NCBI RefSeq assembly: GCF_041296385.1
Contig: NC_091023.1
Coordinates: 8,928,924 to 8,992,923, forward strand
DNA from: Aphelocoma coerulescens
Taxonomy: Eukaryota > Chordata > Aves > Passeriformes > Corvidae
DNA: 64,000 bases
Direction of reading: 5' to 3'
Under the pieces are notes generated by a model. That model saw only the letters and a program-made list of their open reading frames with translations. It made no database searches and was not told the DNA's origin. Every line of letters starts with the position of its first letter. Positions within the stretch are counted from its first letter, which is position 1. Shown one piece after another: positions 47,901 through 61,309 of this stretch. The translations under genes and the position numbers were made by a program.

Positions 47901-50900
47901 ACAAACTCACTTAGTAAAATTCTTCTTTTGCTTCCTAGCTCTGCTGCACTTCCTGAGTGTTCTCCTACCTGTCCATGATTCCTGCTACCTCAGATTTTTG
48001 CTGTCTGATAGAAGGTCGTTTCTGGCTTGTTCAAGTGGCCAGTATGACCAAAATAAAGCTCCACAATTTTTTTAACCCAGTTAGTGAGAAGTAACTTCCT
48101 GTACACCTAATTCTTATTAAGTGTTGAGTTCTCCCCAGAAAGCCCTTGAAAGAAGTTGCTGTGACATTAAATTTTTATAGGGAAGATGGAAGATGTAGTG
48201 TAAAATTCACATTTCTCCCAACCTTTCATTTTCTGATAGTTACACCCCTTCTTTAGATAGGATAACGAAGGCCTTGAGCTCTCATCAGCCCCCTGAACTC
48301 CATCTCATTCAGGAACAGTACAGCTGCACAGACCATTTGGTGGTGTTCCCCTGAAACAAACCAAGTGTCAGTCCAGGGATTTCCTGTAAGCTCACTGCCA
48401 GCTGTAGTGCTTGGGAACCCACAGGGGAATTCTGCATCCCCTAGCCTTGCTCAGTACCGTTTGGGGACTGCCTGTGATATGGAGCACTTCAGACTGCATG
48501 TGGCACTCCAGCACCTGCAATGTGAGATGCTGGAATGAAAACATGCTGATGGGATCTGGCAGCTGGCAGGATGGCAGCCAGCAAAAGAGAAGGGCAAACT
48601 TCTTGCTAAGCAAAGCTTTATTCTGATTCTAGAAACACATTTGAAGTGTCCAGGACATATTTAGGGTATTAGGCTATTCTATACTACACTTTCTTTACTA
48701 AGTCTTTCAGCAGGGCTAACTGTGAACTCTGTAGTCAGTAACCAATTTATTTCCAAAGCTTTTTCTACCAGAGGACTACAGAGATGACAATAAAGGAAGA
48801 ATTTGTACTTCCATAAAGTATATAGGTATTTATAACAGATCACCCACCTATACTGTTCCCAGAAATACCTTAGAGGATCTATCACAAAAAGAAATCACTC
48901 TGGGAGTAAGAGTCAGCAATTCTTTTGCCTTATTACAGAAAGAAGCACAAGACATTCATGTGGTTCTGGCGACAGCTGAACCTTGAACTGTAAATTTAAA
49001 GCATTAATTGCCAGTGGCACAGTTTCTACTGCACCATGTTCATTATAACTGCTCATATTTTTAACCCCATCAGAATCCAGTAGAAGTGGGCTAGTGAGTA
49101 TTCACCTGTGGCAATTAAAGTGTCACATTCAGAAAGTATGAATAAAAATAACTCAGAGGTTGCTATTTAATTTACAAATCACACATGTAAAAACTAGGAA
49201 GAGTGGAAAATGTCAAATGTTAGCTGAATACTATATTGCTATGTTGTGATTTTCTATATTCAGCTTCTGAGGAATGAGGAGAAGGTCACAGGTGACTATA
49301 TATTTACAGACTGCCATTTTATGTAAACGAACCCGGAGAAGTGAGGATAACAGCAAATTCTGTACACAAGCCATTTATGACCATCAGCAGCTTTTGAGCA
49401 TTACATTTTATCCAGAACTAGTAACAATAGTCGACACCACGAAAAAAAACTACCCACATTACTGTAGAAACAAAACTGTGCTGAGCTTCCTACATTGCTA
49501 AATCTAGGATTTAATTTAATGAACCTGGGCAAGATCTTCTTTGTTTTGTTTTGCTCCCAGCTCCTCCTAGAAGATATCCTAAGCACATCCCAAGAAGTAT
49601 AGGCAATTTTCAGATGTTGGAAGTACTCAGGTGTTCTCTCTCTGTAGCTACATTAACAATTTTCAAATGCTGTTAGGCAGTGCCTGTTACTGACAGTACA
49701 CTTGGGTAACTGCTTCAGTCAGGATATATGTAGTCTATTCTTGCACAGGCAAGAAGCCAAAAGAAAAGTAAACAACCCACCTACCTCTAGAAACTAATCC
49801 CACAAAGGAAGAAAAAACTGTCATCAGCATTATATAGATACAGGAGTATTTCCCTTCTGTCAAATTTCAGTCCTGCTAAACAATCCAACAAGCTAGAACT
49901 AACACAAAATGAAGACTCAAGAATGGAGAACTTGGGTGGTTTTCACTACATCCTTGTATCAGAGAGCTTTCCAGACAAAAATATCTCAAGACTCTCTCCA
50001 TCTTCATTCTTCTATACCAGCTGCCACTGTAGCTGTGAGAGGTGTAATCACCACACAGGACAGGCCAGACTAACAGTAAAGAACACTTACAGCATTTTCT
50101 ACGTTGCCCTGAATGCTTTTACAGTGAGCAAAAGTTCAGCATTAATAAAGATCCATGAGTCACCTCCTAACTCACAGAGCTCTCTAGTCAGGTAGATAGA
50201 GACTTCTACAAAATTGAAGAATAAACAGTGACATATTTCAATTAAATACAACAAGCATTGACCCATACAACATTAAGAACAGAAAAAACCTGTGGTCTGA
50301 AAAATTAGTTTATGCATGACAAGTGTCTTCAATGGCCACAAGGAGTCAGGACAGCCATTGGAAAAGCTGATGAAACTGCTCAAAGCTACTGAAGCTACTG
50401 CAGAAAAGCACCTCGTGTGTTACTGCTTCACAGTACAGAGAAGCTACTTGCTGTACCCCAGCCTGAGAGTAAATGTACCTCACGATTCTTCCAAAAAGCA
50501 GAAAAACTGAGACCTCATGCTCGTGTCACTCCAACAAGGGTTTACTGAGAAGCTGCACTTTCCAGTTTTTCAGGGAAACATCTGTGATTACACAGTTATA
50601 TAGCATCTGTAGGCTTCTTTCAAGCTCCCCTTGGTGTGAGTAAAAGGCTCCAGCTTTCACAGATATCGTTCATGACTCAGCCACGGTACCTCTATCCTTG
50701 AGAAAAAAAAAAAATCACGGAACTTGCACGTCCAAATGAGATGACAGGGAAGAGGACAAAGAGATATTAAATATTTCTTTATACCCAAGGAATCTATATG
50801 CCAGCCCATCTATTCCACGGATGTACAATTTCTCTGGCAGCCTGAATAGATCTCACCATTTACCTAAGGAGATATTCATTACTACTCTAAATCTGTACCA

Positions 50901-53900
50901 ATCACTCATCTGGGAGATAGGGCTGGGAAAGGCTGAAGCTAGAAGCTCTGCAGTAAAAGACACAGAACAACTGTAAACTACAGGCTACAGCAAGATAAAT
51001 AAAACTTGCATTTATCTCTTGCTTTGGTATAATGTGACTGCTAGGATTTATGGCCCTGGGCATATCTCATGTCATGTGAGAGTCTCTCTGCCTGGGAAGA
51101 GTGTGGTTGTACAGCACACCACAGAAGTGCAACGCTGATGAACTGATTAGTCAGAACACAGCTTTTTTTCTTTTCCCCTGCTTTTTTCTACTTTTCCCAG
51201 ACACTTAGCACTGTAACCCATGGCCACACTAGCTTATCTAAATTCATGATCATATGTTGCAATCCCCTCAAATACGTGGTTTATAAAGTTAAGATGTCTT
51301 AGCATACCTTTTACAGAGTTACTCAAATTTACAACATTCAACATCACTGTGCCTCTGAAGGTTTCTTTTTCCATCCTCAGAGGATCTAATTCCCATCAGC
51401 CATGGAAGTACACACAGAAGTTTTATGTATAACAGGAGAGAGAGGAGAGTGAGCTAATCAAAATACTCTGGATGGTTTGGGGTTTTTATTTGTTTGGTTG
51501 GGGTTTTTTATGATACATATTTTTGACCACTTAAAAAAATCTCCCAAGTATCTGGATCTGACAAAAATTAGATCATATTGTCCAAATGGATATTTTCTGT
51601 GAAACAGATTTTTCCATCATCTGAACTGTAAAGCCTGGTTGGATCATATATTTTGCCTGTTCTTCCACAAGATCTTGCAGTACTCACCTCACTTCTTTGA
51701 GGTGCAACTGCTAATCATTTCCAGCAAGTAGCAAAGTGACCATGAGGACACTTCCTTTGGAAAATTTAACAATTTCCAAACCACATTTCCAGTGGATGGG
51801 ATATATTGATTTAAATTACATCTGGTTTTAAATCTATACAAAAGCTTGCAACTATGTTGTAGCAGCTTCAAAGAGTCTCAATTCCATTAGATGAGAGCAC
51901 ACACTGTAATCTAAAAGCAACTCAGTTCTGGTGCCTTCACAATCTCTCTTGCCAGAGAAGCAGATGTCTAAATTCCAGCTGTGAAACAAAATGAACCTGT
52001 TCTACCTCACCTCATACTTAAGGAAGCAGAGAACATAATGCACAGTTACAAGAGTGGGTTTAGTGGCAATGGTATTTTGTTAGTGACTATTACTACATCA
52101 GGTTTGATTCTGTGTATAAGACACCAAGAAAATTCCAAACCACCCAGGCTTACAAGAGAACAGCCTTTACCACAGCTTCATGGCATCACTTAAAACCATG
52201 GGCTATTTCATGGCCTGTCACACCCTGCAACTCACTGGTGGAGATGGGCACCCGCCTTTCAGATCCTCTCTTCAGAAGACACAGTTGTACCATTCAGCAC
52301 AAACAGTTAATTTAGAGAAAACAATTCGCTGCTGATAGACAAGTGAGGTACCTAAAATCCTATTGCTGGTTGGAAAAGGGATCAGTCTCTAAAAACAAGA
52401 AAGCTCTGAATTGCCTGTTACAAATAGAGGGGTTTATGAATTCTTTTCCCCCTTTAAGTTAATACTGCAGACTCAACACATCTATAAGCCATTGAGACAA
52501 AGTTCAGTTTCCTGTTTTATCATCAAAATTGACAGGAAAAAAAACCTCCCAACAGAGCTGCACAACTACAGCCGGGGTTTGGAACAAACCCTTTCAAACT
52601 GTGGTAAGACTACCAGAATGCCAGAAGGACAACTCACTCTTCTGCCTCCCAAGGCAGCGCCTCAGTGAACACAGAACCACAAGCTGATGTTTGCAAGCTC
52701 ATTTTTCAGCCTTGAAGAGCAGTCCTGCCCATCTCTATAATTTGTAATCATACAAAATATCTGTCTGAAAACACTACTAAATGCCTTTAGAGAGAAGAGT
52801 GTAAAACAGATATATCAAATCCTTTCTCAGCCACATACCAGAACTTGTGTTTTGGGCTGTTTATGTATATTTTTAAGATTACAGCCAGCCAGTTCAGCTA
52901 TTTGAGGACGATGTAACCATCCAACCCAACAAGTAGAATTAATAGCATCCACTCACATCTCAGAGTATTGTTAAGTATCATCATCATGATCCTATTATCC
53001 ACCCTTCAGTCTTCAAACTTCACATTGAACAGTAGTGCAATTCTTCCAGGCTTTAGTAGGAATGAGGCTGGAGTGAAAAATTAATTAATTGCTGGACTTG
53101 ACCCCTTTTCCATCATCAAAATGACTATAATTTTCTGATTTACTACACTGCAGGAAAGTGTGATACTAAGCAGAAATAAACATTATCTTCGTGGAATTTT
53201 TGTACCGGAAGCTTTTCACTTGGTGCAAGAACCAACACAAGATAACTTTTAGTGGAAACAACAGAAATGTTCTCATTGACTTCTCTCCACTTTGGATCTG
53301 ATCCTAAGTCTGCAGTTTTCTTCTGCACTGTAAAAATACAGGCTCAGGATAAAGCTCTCTGCAGCTCTATTTATTCAGCTTGTGTCGTGACAGCTTGAGA
53401 AAAAATTCCCACTTACTCCTCCAGTGAGGAAAAAGTTGAAAATAAACAGCTCACCAGAGCACCAAAGGAAAAGGAAACATGAGATTAAACACCAGCATTT
53501 TACATCTCTATTTTGTCCACTAAAACCACAAAGACACTAAGATTTTCTGGCTCTGAAGCAGCACTTCCAATAAAAATCAATAGAAGTATCACCACCAATC
53601 TTCAGGGGAACAGTTGGGCCTATACAGGTTTTTTTTTTAAATCCCATCCTAAACTCCCAGAGAAGTGTTGACAGCTTGGGTCACTAGAAGCTTGAAGGCC
53701 ATTTGTGGCAAAGACAACCTCACTATCTAAACACACTGCAACAGCAGTTGGTCTTGTTGGAAGAGGAAATGCAATTTCCAACTACTCCACTCCTTCCTCT
53801 GCTCTCTTCTGAAAACACCAGTGGAGTGTGCATCCCACATCCAAGTGGAGTTAACCAAGGTCCAGGAAACCTCAGAATCCAAGGTGGCCTCAGATTTCTC

Positions 53901-54032
53901 TGGCCAAAATGCTGTTGTAATTCTACTGCCTAACATGGAGTTTCAAAGCCAGGCTAAAATCTGTGATATTGTTACTCACTCCTCTTTCATTTTATGATTA
54001 ACTGAGTGCTAATACTTTCCTCTCTTCCTCAG
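44971..54032. other. Non-coding interval, no genes seen
   Basis: There are GC-richer patches at 46180-46290 and 47640-47790, and TTTG-rich simple sequence at 51478-51510. Good acceptors at 48938 and 49560 are followed by short open frames (about 15-40 codons) with no donor partners. The 140-codon frame at 47492-47914 is hydrophobic/aromatic at its start and then GC-patch driven, and was not accepted as a gene. Confidence 0.5.
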
Positions 54033-54261
54033 ACACAAAGGAGTTTATGACCAGTCAAGCAGCAGAGACAAGTTTGACCTGTGTGCTGTAATAAATCAGG
54101 TGCCAGGAGCAGACGGAGAAGGGTTAGGAAGCACACTAAAGTCATTCTTGAGTTACACCTGTGGTATATGGGCTACCCAAACAATTTTTGACCACATAGC
54201 TCAGGAATTTGTTTTCAAAGCCGGCAACAACAAAAGGGGGGTAACAGGGGAGAGAATGTGA
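54033..54261 (+). other. Candidate terminal exon, 75 open codons
   Basis: A very strong acceptor (CTTTCCTCTCTTCCTCAG, ending 54032) is followed, after one base, by 75 codons without a stop, then TGA at 54259-54261. The first 30 codons are rich in G/A at first position (for example HKGVYDQSSSRDKFDLCAV), a coding-like pattern, and contain charged, glycine-rich stretches (NQVPGADGEGLG). The only ATG is near the end, so it would have to be spliced to upstream coding sequence. No domain is recognised. The reverse strand is open across part of it. This is the best plus-strand exon candidate in the window. Confidence 0.25.
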
Positions 54262-55814
54262 ACTGTTGTGGGTCCCATTTAACAAGAACTCACAGACTCC
54301 ACAGATTTCCATGGCAAGGATCAGCAAATCTCCACTGGGGTTTTTTGTCAATGTCAAACATAACTATAAATCTCATTTTTATTTTCTATATTTTTTTTCT
54401 GTTTCATGGAAAAATGCTGCTAGGAATAAAATCAACCTTTTCATACAAACACCACTGGAATTATATCAAAAGTTTTAGCCAAGCTTTGCGGATAGTGGGA
54501 TTGGTGTGATTGCTTGAACTTAAAATTTCCATTGTGGGCTAAATTTATACAACATATTTGGTCTCCAGACCACATTCCTTTTCCTGCTTTCATTTCCATC
54601 TGTCATATCACCTCTGTACTTGTCCTTGAATATTGTTGCAACTTTGTAATTCAGTGTTTCTGTGGCTTTTTCTTAGGCCACTACTTGAAAAATTTATTTT
54701 TTGTCATCTCCAGACCAAGATGAGGCAGAACAGGCAAGATTCCATACTCCCAGGAATAAGACAAACCAAACACTGAGCACAGAAGCTCATGCAGAGGCTC
54801 CACTTAAGTCAACAGAAGCCACATGTGGCCATTCACCTATGACTTTGAAAGTGTTTACCTTAACCATTACTGGGGTCAAAGCAACACAATGGGCTTGCAT
54901 TTTTCATAGATGAGCTTCTAGCAGCACAAAGCAAAAAGCAAATGTGTGACAATGACATCTACTCAAAAGTGCCTGTTCAGATATCACCAAACAGTCCCTG
55001 CACTGCCACTGCACTCAATTACTGCTCCTTCATCCTTAATACAGTCTCTTATAATTCAAGTTTCCTTTTGCAGTGTGTCATAATTTCCACCAAACTCAGG
55101 ACACTTAAACAGGTTAGCTTGACTTCTGCTTCAGTACTACTTTTGTTTCATTTAAGTTTTTGAAGAGAGTTAGAAATTGGGGGTTTTATAAGGGAAAGAA
55201 CAAAGGGGAAAAGTTATTCTCTTTAACATCTGTTCTTTTGACTTCCAGACAATTAGAAAAGCTGTATTGCTGAGTGTTATTTGTCTGATGTTGTTGTTCC
55301 TTAAATATTTTTAGATATTTTCCATCATTTCCCATAAAATCCTAGGCCAAAATACCACTTAAAGCATCGCAGAATTTGTATGCTGTTAAAAAAGATGGTA
55401 TTTTCTCCCTGCAGGAAAAAAAGCTTGTTCAGCTTCTCACATGTGTGTATAGGCATAACAGTTACAAATGACTAAATTGAATGAGGTGATATTTCAGAGG
55501 AAATAAAACATTTTTCTACTATAAATGTTATTACCTTCACTCTCTTGACCTGGGTCTGTTTTCTGAAACCAGAAAAAGGGTAAGTCCATGTCTCCAATAG
55601 TAGTAGTAGTGGTTCTTACATAAATGGTTCAATAGTCAGGAAGATCTTGTCTTAGGATGGATCCTTACTGATACAAAGAGCACTATGTTATAACATGCCA
55701 GCAGTGGGAGAGGATTGAAAATAAGTTAAAGGGAGCTTCCTAAACTGATTTATCAAAAATAGGCAACTTAACAAAAGTTTTAATTAGAAAAAAAGAATTA
55801 ACTTTCCTTTTAGT

Positions 55815-56145
55815 ACAGCTTATGAGTTTCTTGAAGACTTTGCTTTGGACAGGACTTTCTATACTCCCTCAGCTTTTCTGCCAGGGCTCACCAAAAGGTT
55901 TGCAAGTGTCAGCTGTAGAGTCAATGGCAACAATACAGAATAACCACCCAGGATTTGATCTGCCAGCACCAAAGCTTGATTGCCACTGGACAGCAACATG
56001 TGACACATCAAATTCAAACCAGTCATTCAACAGTGAAGACAGCTTCCTCATCTTACTGTACTCTGGATACCAGCCATGGTTTTCAGCACCCGGAGGAGGG
56101 GTATTCCTGCTAACAAGGCGAATATTTGCAGTGAATTTAAAGTAG
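55815..56145 (+). other. Candidate exon with 107-codon ORF and signal-peptide-like start
   Basis: An acceptor (TTAACTTTCCTTTTAG) immediately precedes an ATG at 55822 that opens 107 codons to TAG. The first 20 residues resemble a secretory signal: MSFLK, a hydrophobic core TLLWTGLSILPQLFC, then QG at a plausible cleavage point. The remainder is polar, with cysteines near residues 54 and 60 and a possible N-glycosylation site (NQS) around residue 67. The ATG context is weak (c at -3). A single-exon or two-exon small secreted protein is imaginable, but frames this long occur by chance several times in 64 kb and the reverse strand is open as well (55869-56174). Confidence 0.18.
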
Positions 56146-59100
56146 CAATCCCTTTCCACTTTAAAGACACACATCTCTGCTGGCTAACAGGCACTGAGTC
56201 TAGTGGTTGTTTTATCTCTGTTTCTTACTGACTTATATCCTAGCCCAGTCACATTATTTTCTTACGAATGTGAAACATAGGAAGTGCCTAAAATCACGAA
56301 CTTTTATTCTCTATCTTTTGTTGTTGAATTTATGAGAGAAAAAATAAAAGATGCAAACTCAGTCAAGCCATGAAGCAAAGAGAGACAGCAGTTACAAAGA
56401 TTACATCACTGGCTGATTTCATCTTCCCAAAACCAGAGTGTATTCTATTGAGTTTGATGTGCCAGGACCAGAAATTGGGAAATATATCAAAACAAATATT
56501 TAAAAAGCAAATACACATTGTTGCTCTGAGATAGGATTGTTTAAAATATAAACAGCTATGCAAATAAGAAACACATTGCCTGGAATACACGAAATGCAAT
56601 GCACATTAACCAGCAAAAGGAAAACTGGGGAGTTGGATCCTCACTCGCTGCTTTGGCATCATGCAGCTGTACCCCTTCCACTTGAACTAAAAGTTTGGCC
56701 CAGATGTGAGAACAGATAAGGTGTGACCATTCTTAGGCAGTATTGGAAACCTATGGTGCCCAGGAAAACTGCTGGTCTACATTTGCAGTCTCTTTCTTGC
56801 CTTTTTTTTTTTCCCATTAATTATGGTTTTTTTCCTCTCTTCCTAACAAAATCCCTTGACTGCAGCTGAAACACAAACTGCAATCCACAGCACATCCACA
56901 CAGCCAGTCAGAACAACAGAACTTGCTGTCTATCAATACATTTTCCCCGACTTTAGACAAGTGGCATTCCTGTTCTCCTGAAAAACGTCGCATGAAAGTT
57001 TTGCAGAGCTGTAAAATTTAAAGCTACGCAACTCTTCTCTCTACTGTCTACCGTTCCTCGGAATTTGACACTCTGTGTAGGTGAAAAACTCCTCCAGTAA
57101 ACACAGTTCCTTTAGGCTCTCTAAATTAAGGAAGATGTTGAGCATTGTGGAATGGACAGGAGGAAACCAGAAAAATTACAGGGTCTTTTCAACTGCAGCT
57201 TCCCTGGAACTACGGCTGATGAGCTGAGCACAACACAGGTGACTGTCTGAGACAGAAATGTGAATGTTCCAGCCTGATTTGACTGGATTAGGACTGAGAG
57301 CCTGAGACAAGAGCTGCTATAAAGTCACTGTGCTCCTTTTCTGTGCTGCCTACCACTGTAGCTGCTCTCACTTGCCAGGCTAAAAGTGGATTCATGAGTG
57401 TGGTCTGCTCAGGGTAACTCTGTGGTGAGGTGTTATATCTGCATACACCAAGGTCATCTCCAGAAATGAACACTGTTTCTCTGTGTGAACAGAGTGGTAC
57501 ATATGTGTTAAATGAAGTGGACAAGTTGATGTCACTAAGCTCTTTTCATTAAGTTGGTGCCAAAAAGAAGAAGGCACGAAGTTAAACATGAGGCTGTAGC
57601 ACAGATCGGACAAAATTTATCCACCCATCACACAGCTGAGTTGAGCAACAAAAGAACACACTGAGCAAGGAAAGTAAACAATAGTGATCAGTTCAAAGGA
57701 GACTTGGATCCATGTTTGTGGAAGAAAACAGAAGCTGCAGCCACCAATTGAACTTGTTAGTTCACAGTGGTGATGGATTTGTTGATTAGATTTTTTCTGG
57801 GTTAATAAGGGCAGGCCTCAATGGGTCAATAAGCTTCTCATCTTGCATATTCTACTGCTAAGTAAACTAACAATATTAGATAGTCAAAGCACGGGGGAAA
57901 AAAAAGTGATTAGGCTCTTTTGTTTCTCAATATCTGCTTTCCCTTGCCATGAGGTTGATGTGCTGAACTGGGGATTCTGCAGCAAAACCTGAATATAAAA
58001 CAGTGAAAGGGTAAAGCATTTAGTTTTGACCTAAGCACATTTGGGTGGTATAATGATGAAAGACAAGAAGCAAAAGTTAAAATGAAAAGCAAGGAGACAA
58101 CTGAGCAATGTAAAAGCCTAAGGTCTTCACCTTTCTCCCTTCTTTTCTGAGTAATGAAAAAACAAGTCACAAAGAACATGACACCATTCAAAAGAAACCT
58201 GTCTCACAGTGCGCCAGGGGAATCCATTTATTTTACTGGAATCTTGCCTGACTGTAAATGGACAAAGTGTGAAATCAAAGCAGAACTGCAGCAGAAGATT
58301 CTCAAGAGAGACCAAAAAGGGAGAATATGCAGAAATCATTTACCCAAGAGTGATCAAACACCCCAAAATTCAGACCTTAAGATATACATCCCTACATCCT
58401 CTTGGGATAGAGGTCAGCAGTAACTGAGAAAAGGAGGAGACTGAGGAAAGCAGCCTTCAGGTAGGTAAAAACCAGCAGAAGGTGCATTCTCTGGCCCCAA
58501 GAGCAAAGAGGAAACAGGCAGGAAAGGAGAAGGGTTAAAATTTCTTTCTGGTACAGAGATAATAGCAGGTGGTAGACACTAGACAGAAATTCAGATGATG
58601 AAAAAGTAGGTCCAGGCTGATTTTCAGGAAGAAGGGCACTGTATATGGCAGAGTCTACTCCTAAACTGAAGATCGAAGCCCAGTCAGGGTAAACAAAACT
58701 TGTAACTGAAACCAGCTGCAGTCCTGTGTAACACAAATGGATTAAACAGATTGCATGGCTCACAGCAAGTGTGAAACTGGAGGGATTTTCAGTGCTCCAC
58801 CCAGAGCCAACACTTATCTTATCTGTTCTTAAAAGATTCCAGAGAAGTGTTTTCTTAAATTTTCCTCTGTTAGCAGAGCTACCCCTCATATTGGAAAAGG
58901 TTTCAGAATAGGCCAATCTATTAAAATCAGAGCACAATAAAACTTTATATTCAAAGAAGTCTAAAATTTTACAACTACAATCCAATCACCCAATCAACTG
59001 TTTTTAAAGGAATTTGTATTACAAGAGGAAGCTCTGTCTTTAAAAAAATAATCTGTAAAATGTAACTAGACTCAGTAACCGCACTTCCACAGTTGATTCC

Positions 59101-60628
59101 AATTTTCTGTAACAAGGAAAGTGTTCCTGGAAATATGATTCTTATTGTTACTTAATGTTGATGAGTTACTCAACCAAAACTAATTAGTTCTAGAATGGAA
59201 AAGTTGTATATGTGAGTTAGGCACGGTCTCTGGAAAAAGCACTGTTGTAGATTAGCCCTCCTTGATGGAATAAATGCAGGAAAGGCAAATAGCCTATTTC
59301 TGGAGTCTGCAAAATCCAGCCAGGTACTACTGTGCCTTTACCTTTGTACCCTTTATTAATACGAGGAGAGCAGTATAATTGCAATGATTTTTTAAAGGTC
59401 AGGCAGCAAGAACAAAATATTACTTCCCAATTTTAGAACAGCCTTTGAAATGCTTATGAAATGCAGGTCATTTCAACTTGTCTTTATTTAGCCTAAGCAC
59501 CAGTGAGTTGATCTATTCAAGTGATTTATGCCAGCAAGTAGCAACAGCCAATTCAGACTGTTACCTGCTTTGGTCTTGATCACACCATTGACTCAGTTCT
59601 AGTTCAACAAAACAGGTAACAAGACACTCTGCATTTGTCAAACTATGGTGGAATGAACAGGCAACAGCTACTAGATATTTAGTGAACTATCCTCCTGTAG
59701 TAAAGATGCATTTTCAGCCCTCAAGAACTGAGTCCCTACAAACCAATGATCCACATCTCAGAAGAGAAAACCAGACTAACACCTCAACTGTTATATCTGT
59801 TCAGTTTAGTATATAAAGCAATTATGACTATGAAGAAATCTTAGACAAAAATTATCTGCTCTTCTGAACGTTACATACTACTGCTTGCTCTTTCATATGT
59901 AAAATTCCTTCCTATCAAGTTGATAAAGTGAATAGATGTTAGTCTACCTGGCTAGTGGGCAGAGATACACCAGAAGTTGATACAGCAATCTTAAAATAAA
60001 TTTTTATATAAGTGAGTATAAATGCTCTCAGAAAGGCTCCTATTTCATTTCATTAACCAGCAAGGGTGCCTAACCTGAGCAGTTTTGACTGAACTACTAA
60101 GTGCAGAATAGAAGACCTATCCAACTTTACTGAAGTCAAAAAAAAAAAAATTAGGGAGAAAAAACCCCAAAGCACCACCAACAAAACCACACTGACTTAG
60201 TGGCAAAATTTTATGGAAAACCCAAAAGCTAGAGTTCAGTCATCAAGAAAATGATCAGGTTGATTCCTGTATAGCGCCAGCAATGAAGAGATGCTTTAAC
60301 TCAGAACACTTTCTTGCATGTAAAAACATCATGGGAACTGCAAGGAAACATTTTATGAGTTGCAAAACTTACTACAGGCGAAGTCATCAATTGGCAGCCT
60401 GACCTCATCCAGGGACATCTAAACCCTAGAGGGAGATGTGATTCAATAAGTTCTGAGTCACCAAACTATTGTTACAGCTATTCTTTCTGGCCCAAAACTT
60501 TTCCATTTGTGGGTTTTCCATGTTTCAGCAGGTTTGAAAGGTATTGTTTTCATGGCAACATTCTACAAGGTCAAAGGGGGCAAACACTCCTATCTGCTCT
60601 CCCTACAAGGAAGGAGAGAAGAAAAATT

Positions 60629-60644
60629 AAAAAAAAAAAAAAAA
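60629..60644. repeat. 16-base poly(A) tract
   Basis: A homopolymer following an A/G-rich segment. Further A-runs of 11-14 bases occur at 23211-23223, 23594-23606, 34536-34548, 37939-37953 and 60138-60150, and a T-run at 24826-24839. All are plain simple sequence. Confidence 0.9.
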
Positions 60645-61239
60645 TCCCAAAAGATCTGGACTAGTTTGGCTAAATTTAAGCATGGTTGAATTATATTACA
60701 TCACTGAATCTCTGAGAATTGTTAATCAAAGCACAGTTTCCCCCAAACAACCATGAGAGACAGCTGAAGCCACCGTTGTGTCTCTTCAAACACCAATTCC
60801 AACGTGAAGCACCAGCACTGTTTGAGGTAGGAGTGAACACAAATTTAAAGTCCCTGAGATTAGCATTTCATCCAACAGTAACACATAATATAGGAACACT
60901 AGGTCTGAAACATGCAAACAAGGGTAATGTCCAAGTGGAGAAAACTGGTGATGAACAGAGGTTACAGAAATGAATCCCTTTGCATCAGAAACTAATGGGA
61001 TACAGGCAGAGAAAAAGGCCTGCACATCCAACTGGCATTGAACTTGGAATCTGGAGACTTTTGAAAATGCTGAGTGTCCAAACCCAAGCTCAAAACTAAT
61101 TGAAGAAATTTAATTCAAGAAGTTCAAACAAACGAAGTGCAGAGTCTCATATTTTTAATTTGTGCAAATGCAGAAAAACACCGTGAAATTAATCTGTTCT
61201 GCACTGGGTGGTACCCAAGTCCCCAGAGCTTTAAGCACT

Positions 61240-61309
61240 TTATGACCAGTCTTTCTGTAAATTATAGAAATTTGGCTCACAGTTGGCTGACAGGTGTCCT
61301 ATTTTCTGA
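61240..61309 (-). other. Candidate terminal exon, 22 codons
   Basis: On the minus strand the tract TTCCTTTTTTCCTTCATCC, a branch-like CTTAAT and ATTTTTCAG make one of the best acceptors in the window. One base plus 22 codons (QKIGHLSANCEPNFYNLQKD) then reach TAA at 61242-61240. No poly(A) hexamer was seen nearby. It is too short to assign. Confidence 0.12.

Noticed and set aside
47492..47914. 140-codon plus frame
   Set aside because: Composition-driven, with overlapping open frames in other registers. No family or splice evidence.
58154..58423. 89-codon basic plus-strand frame
   Set aside because: It lies in purine-rich sequence that naturally encodes K/E/Q/R-rich peptides. No homologous family is recognised.
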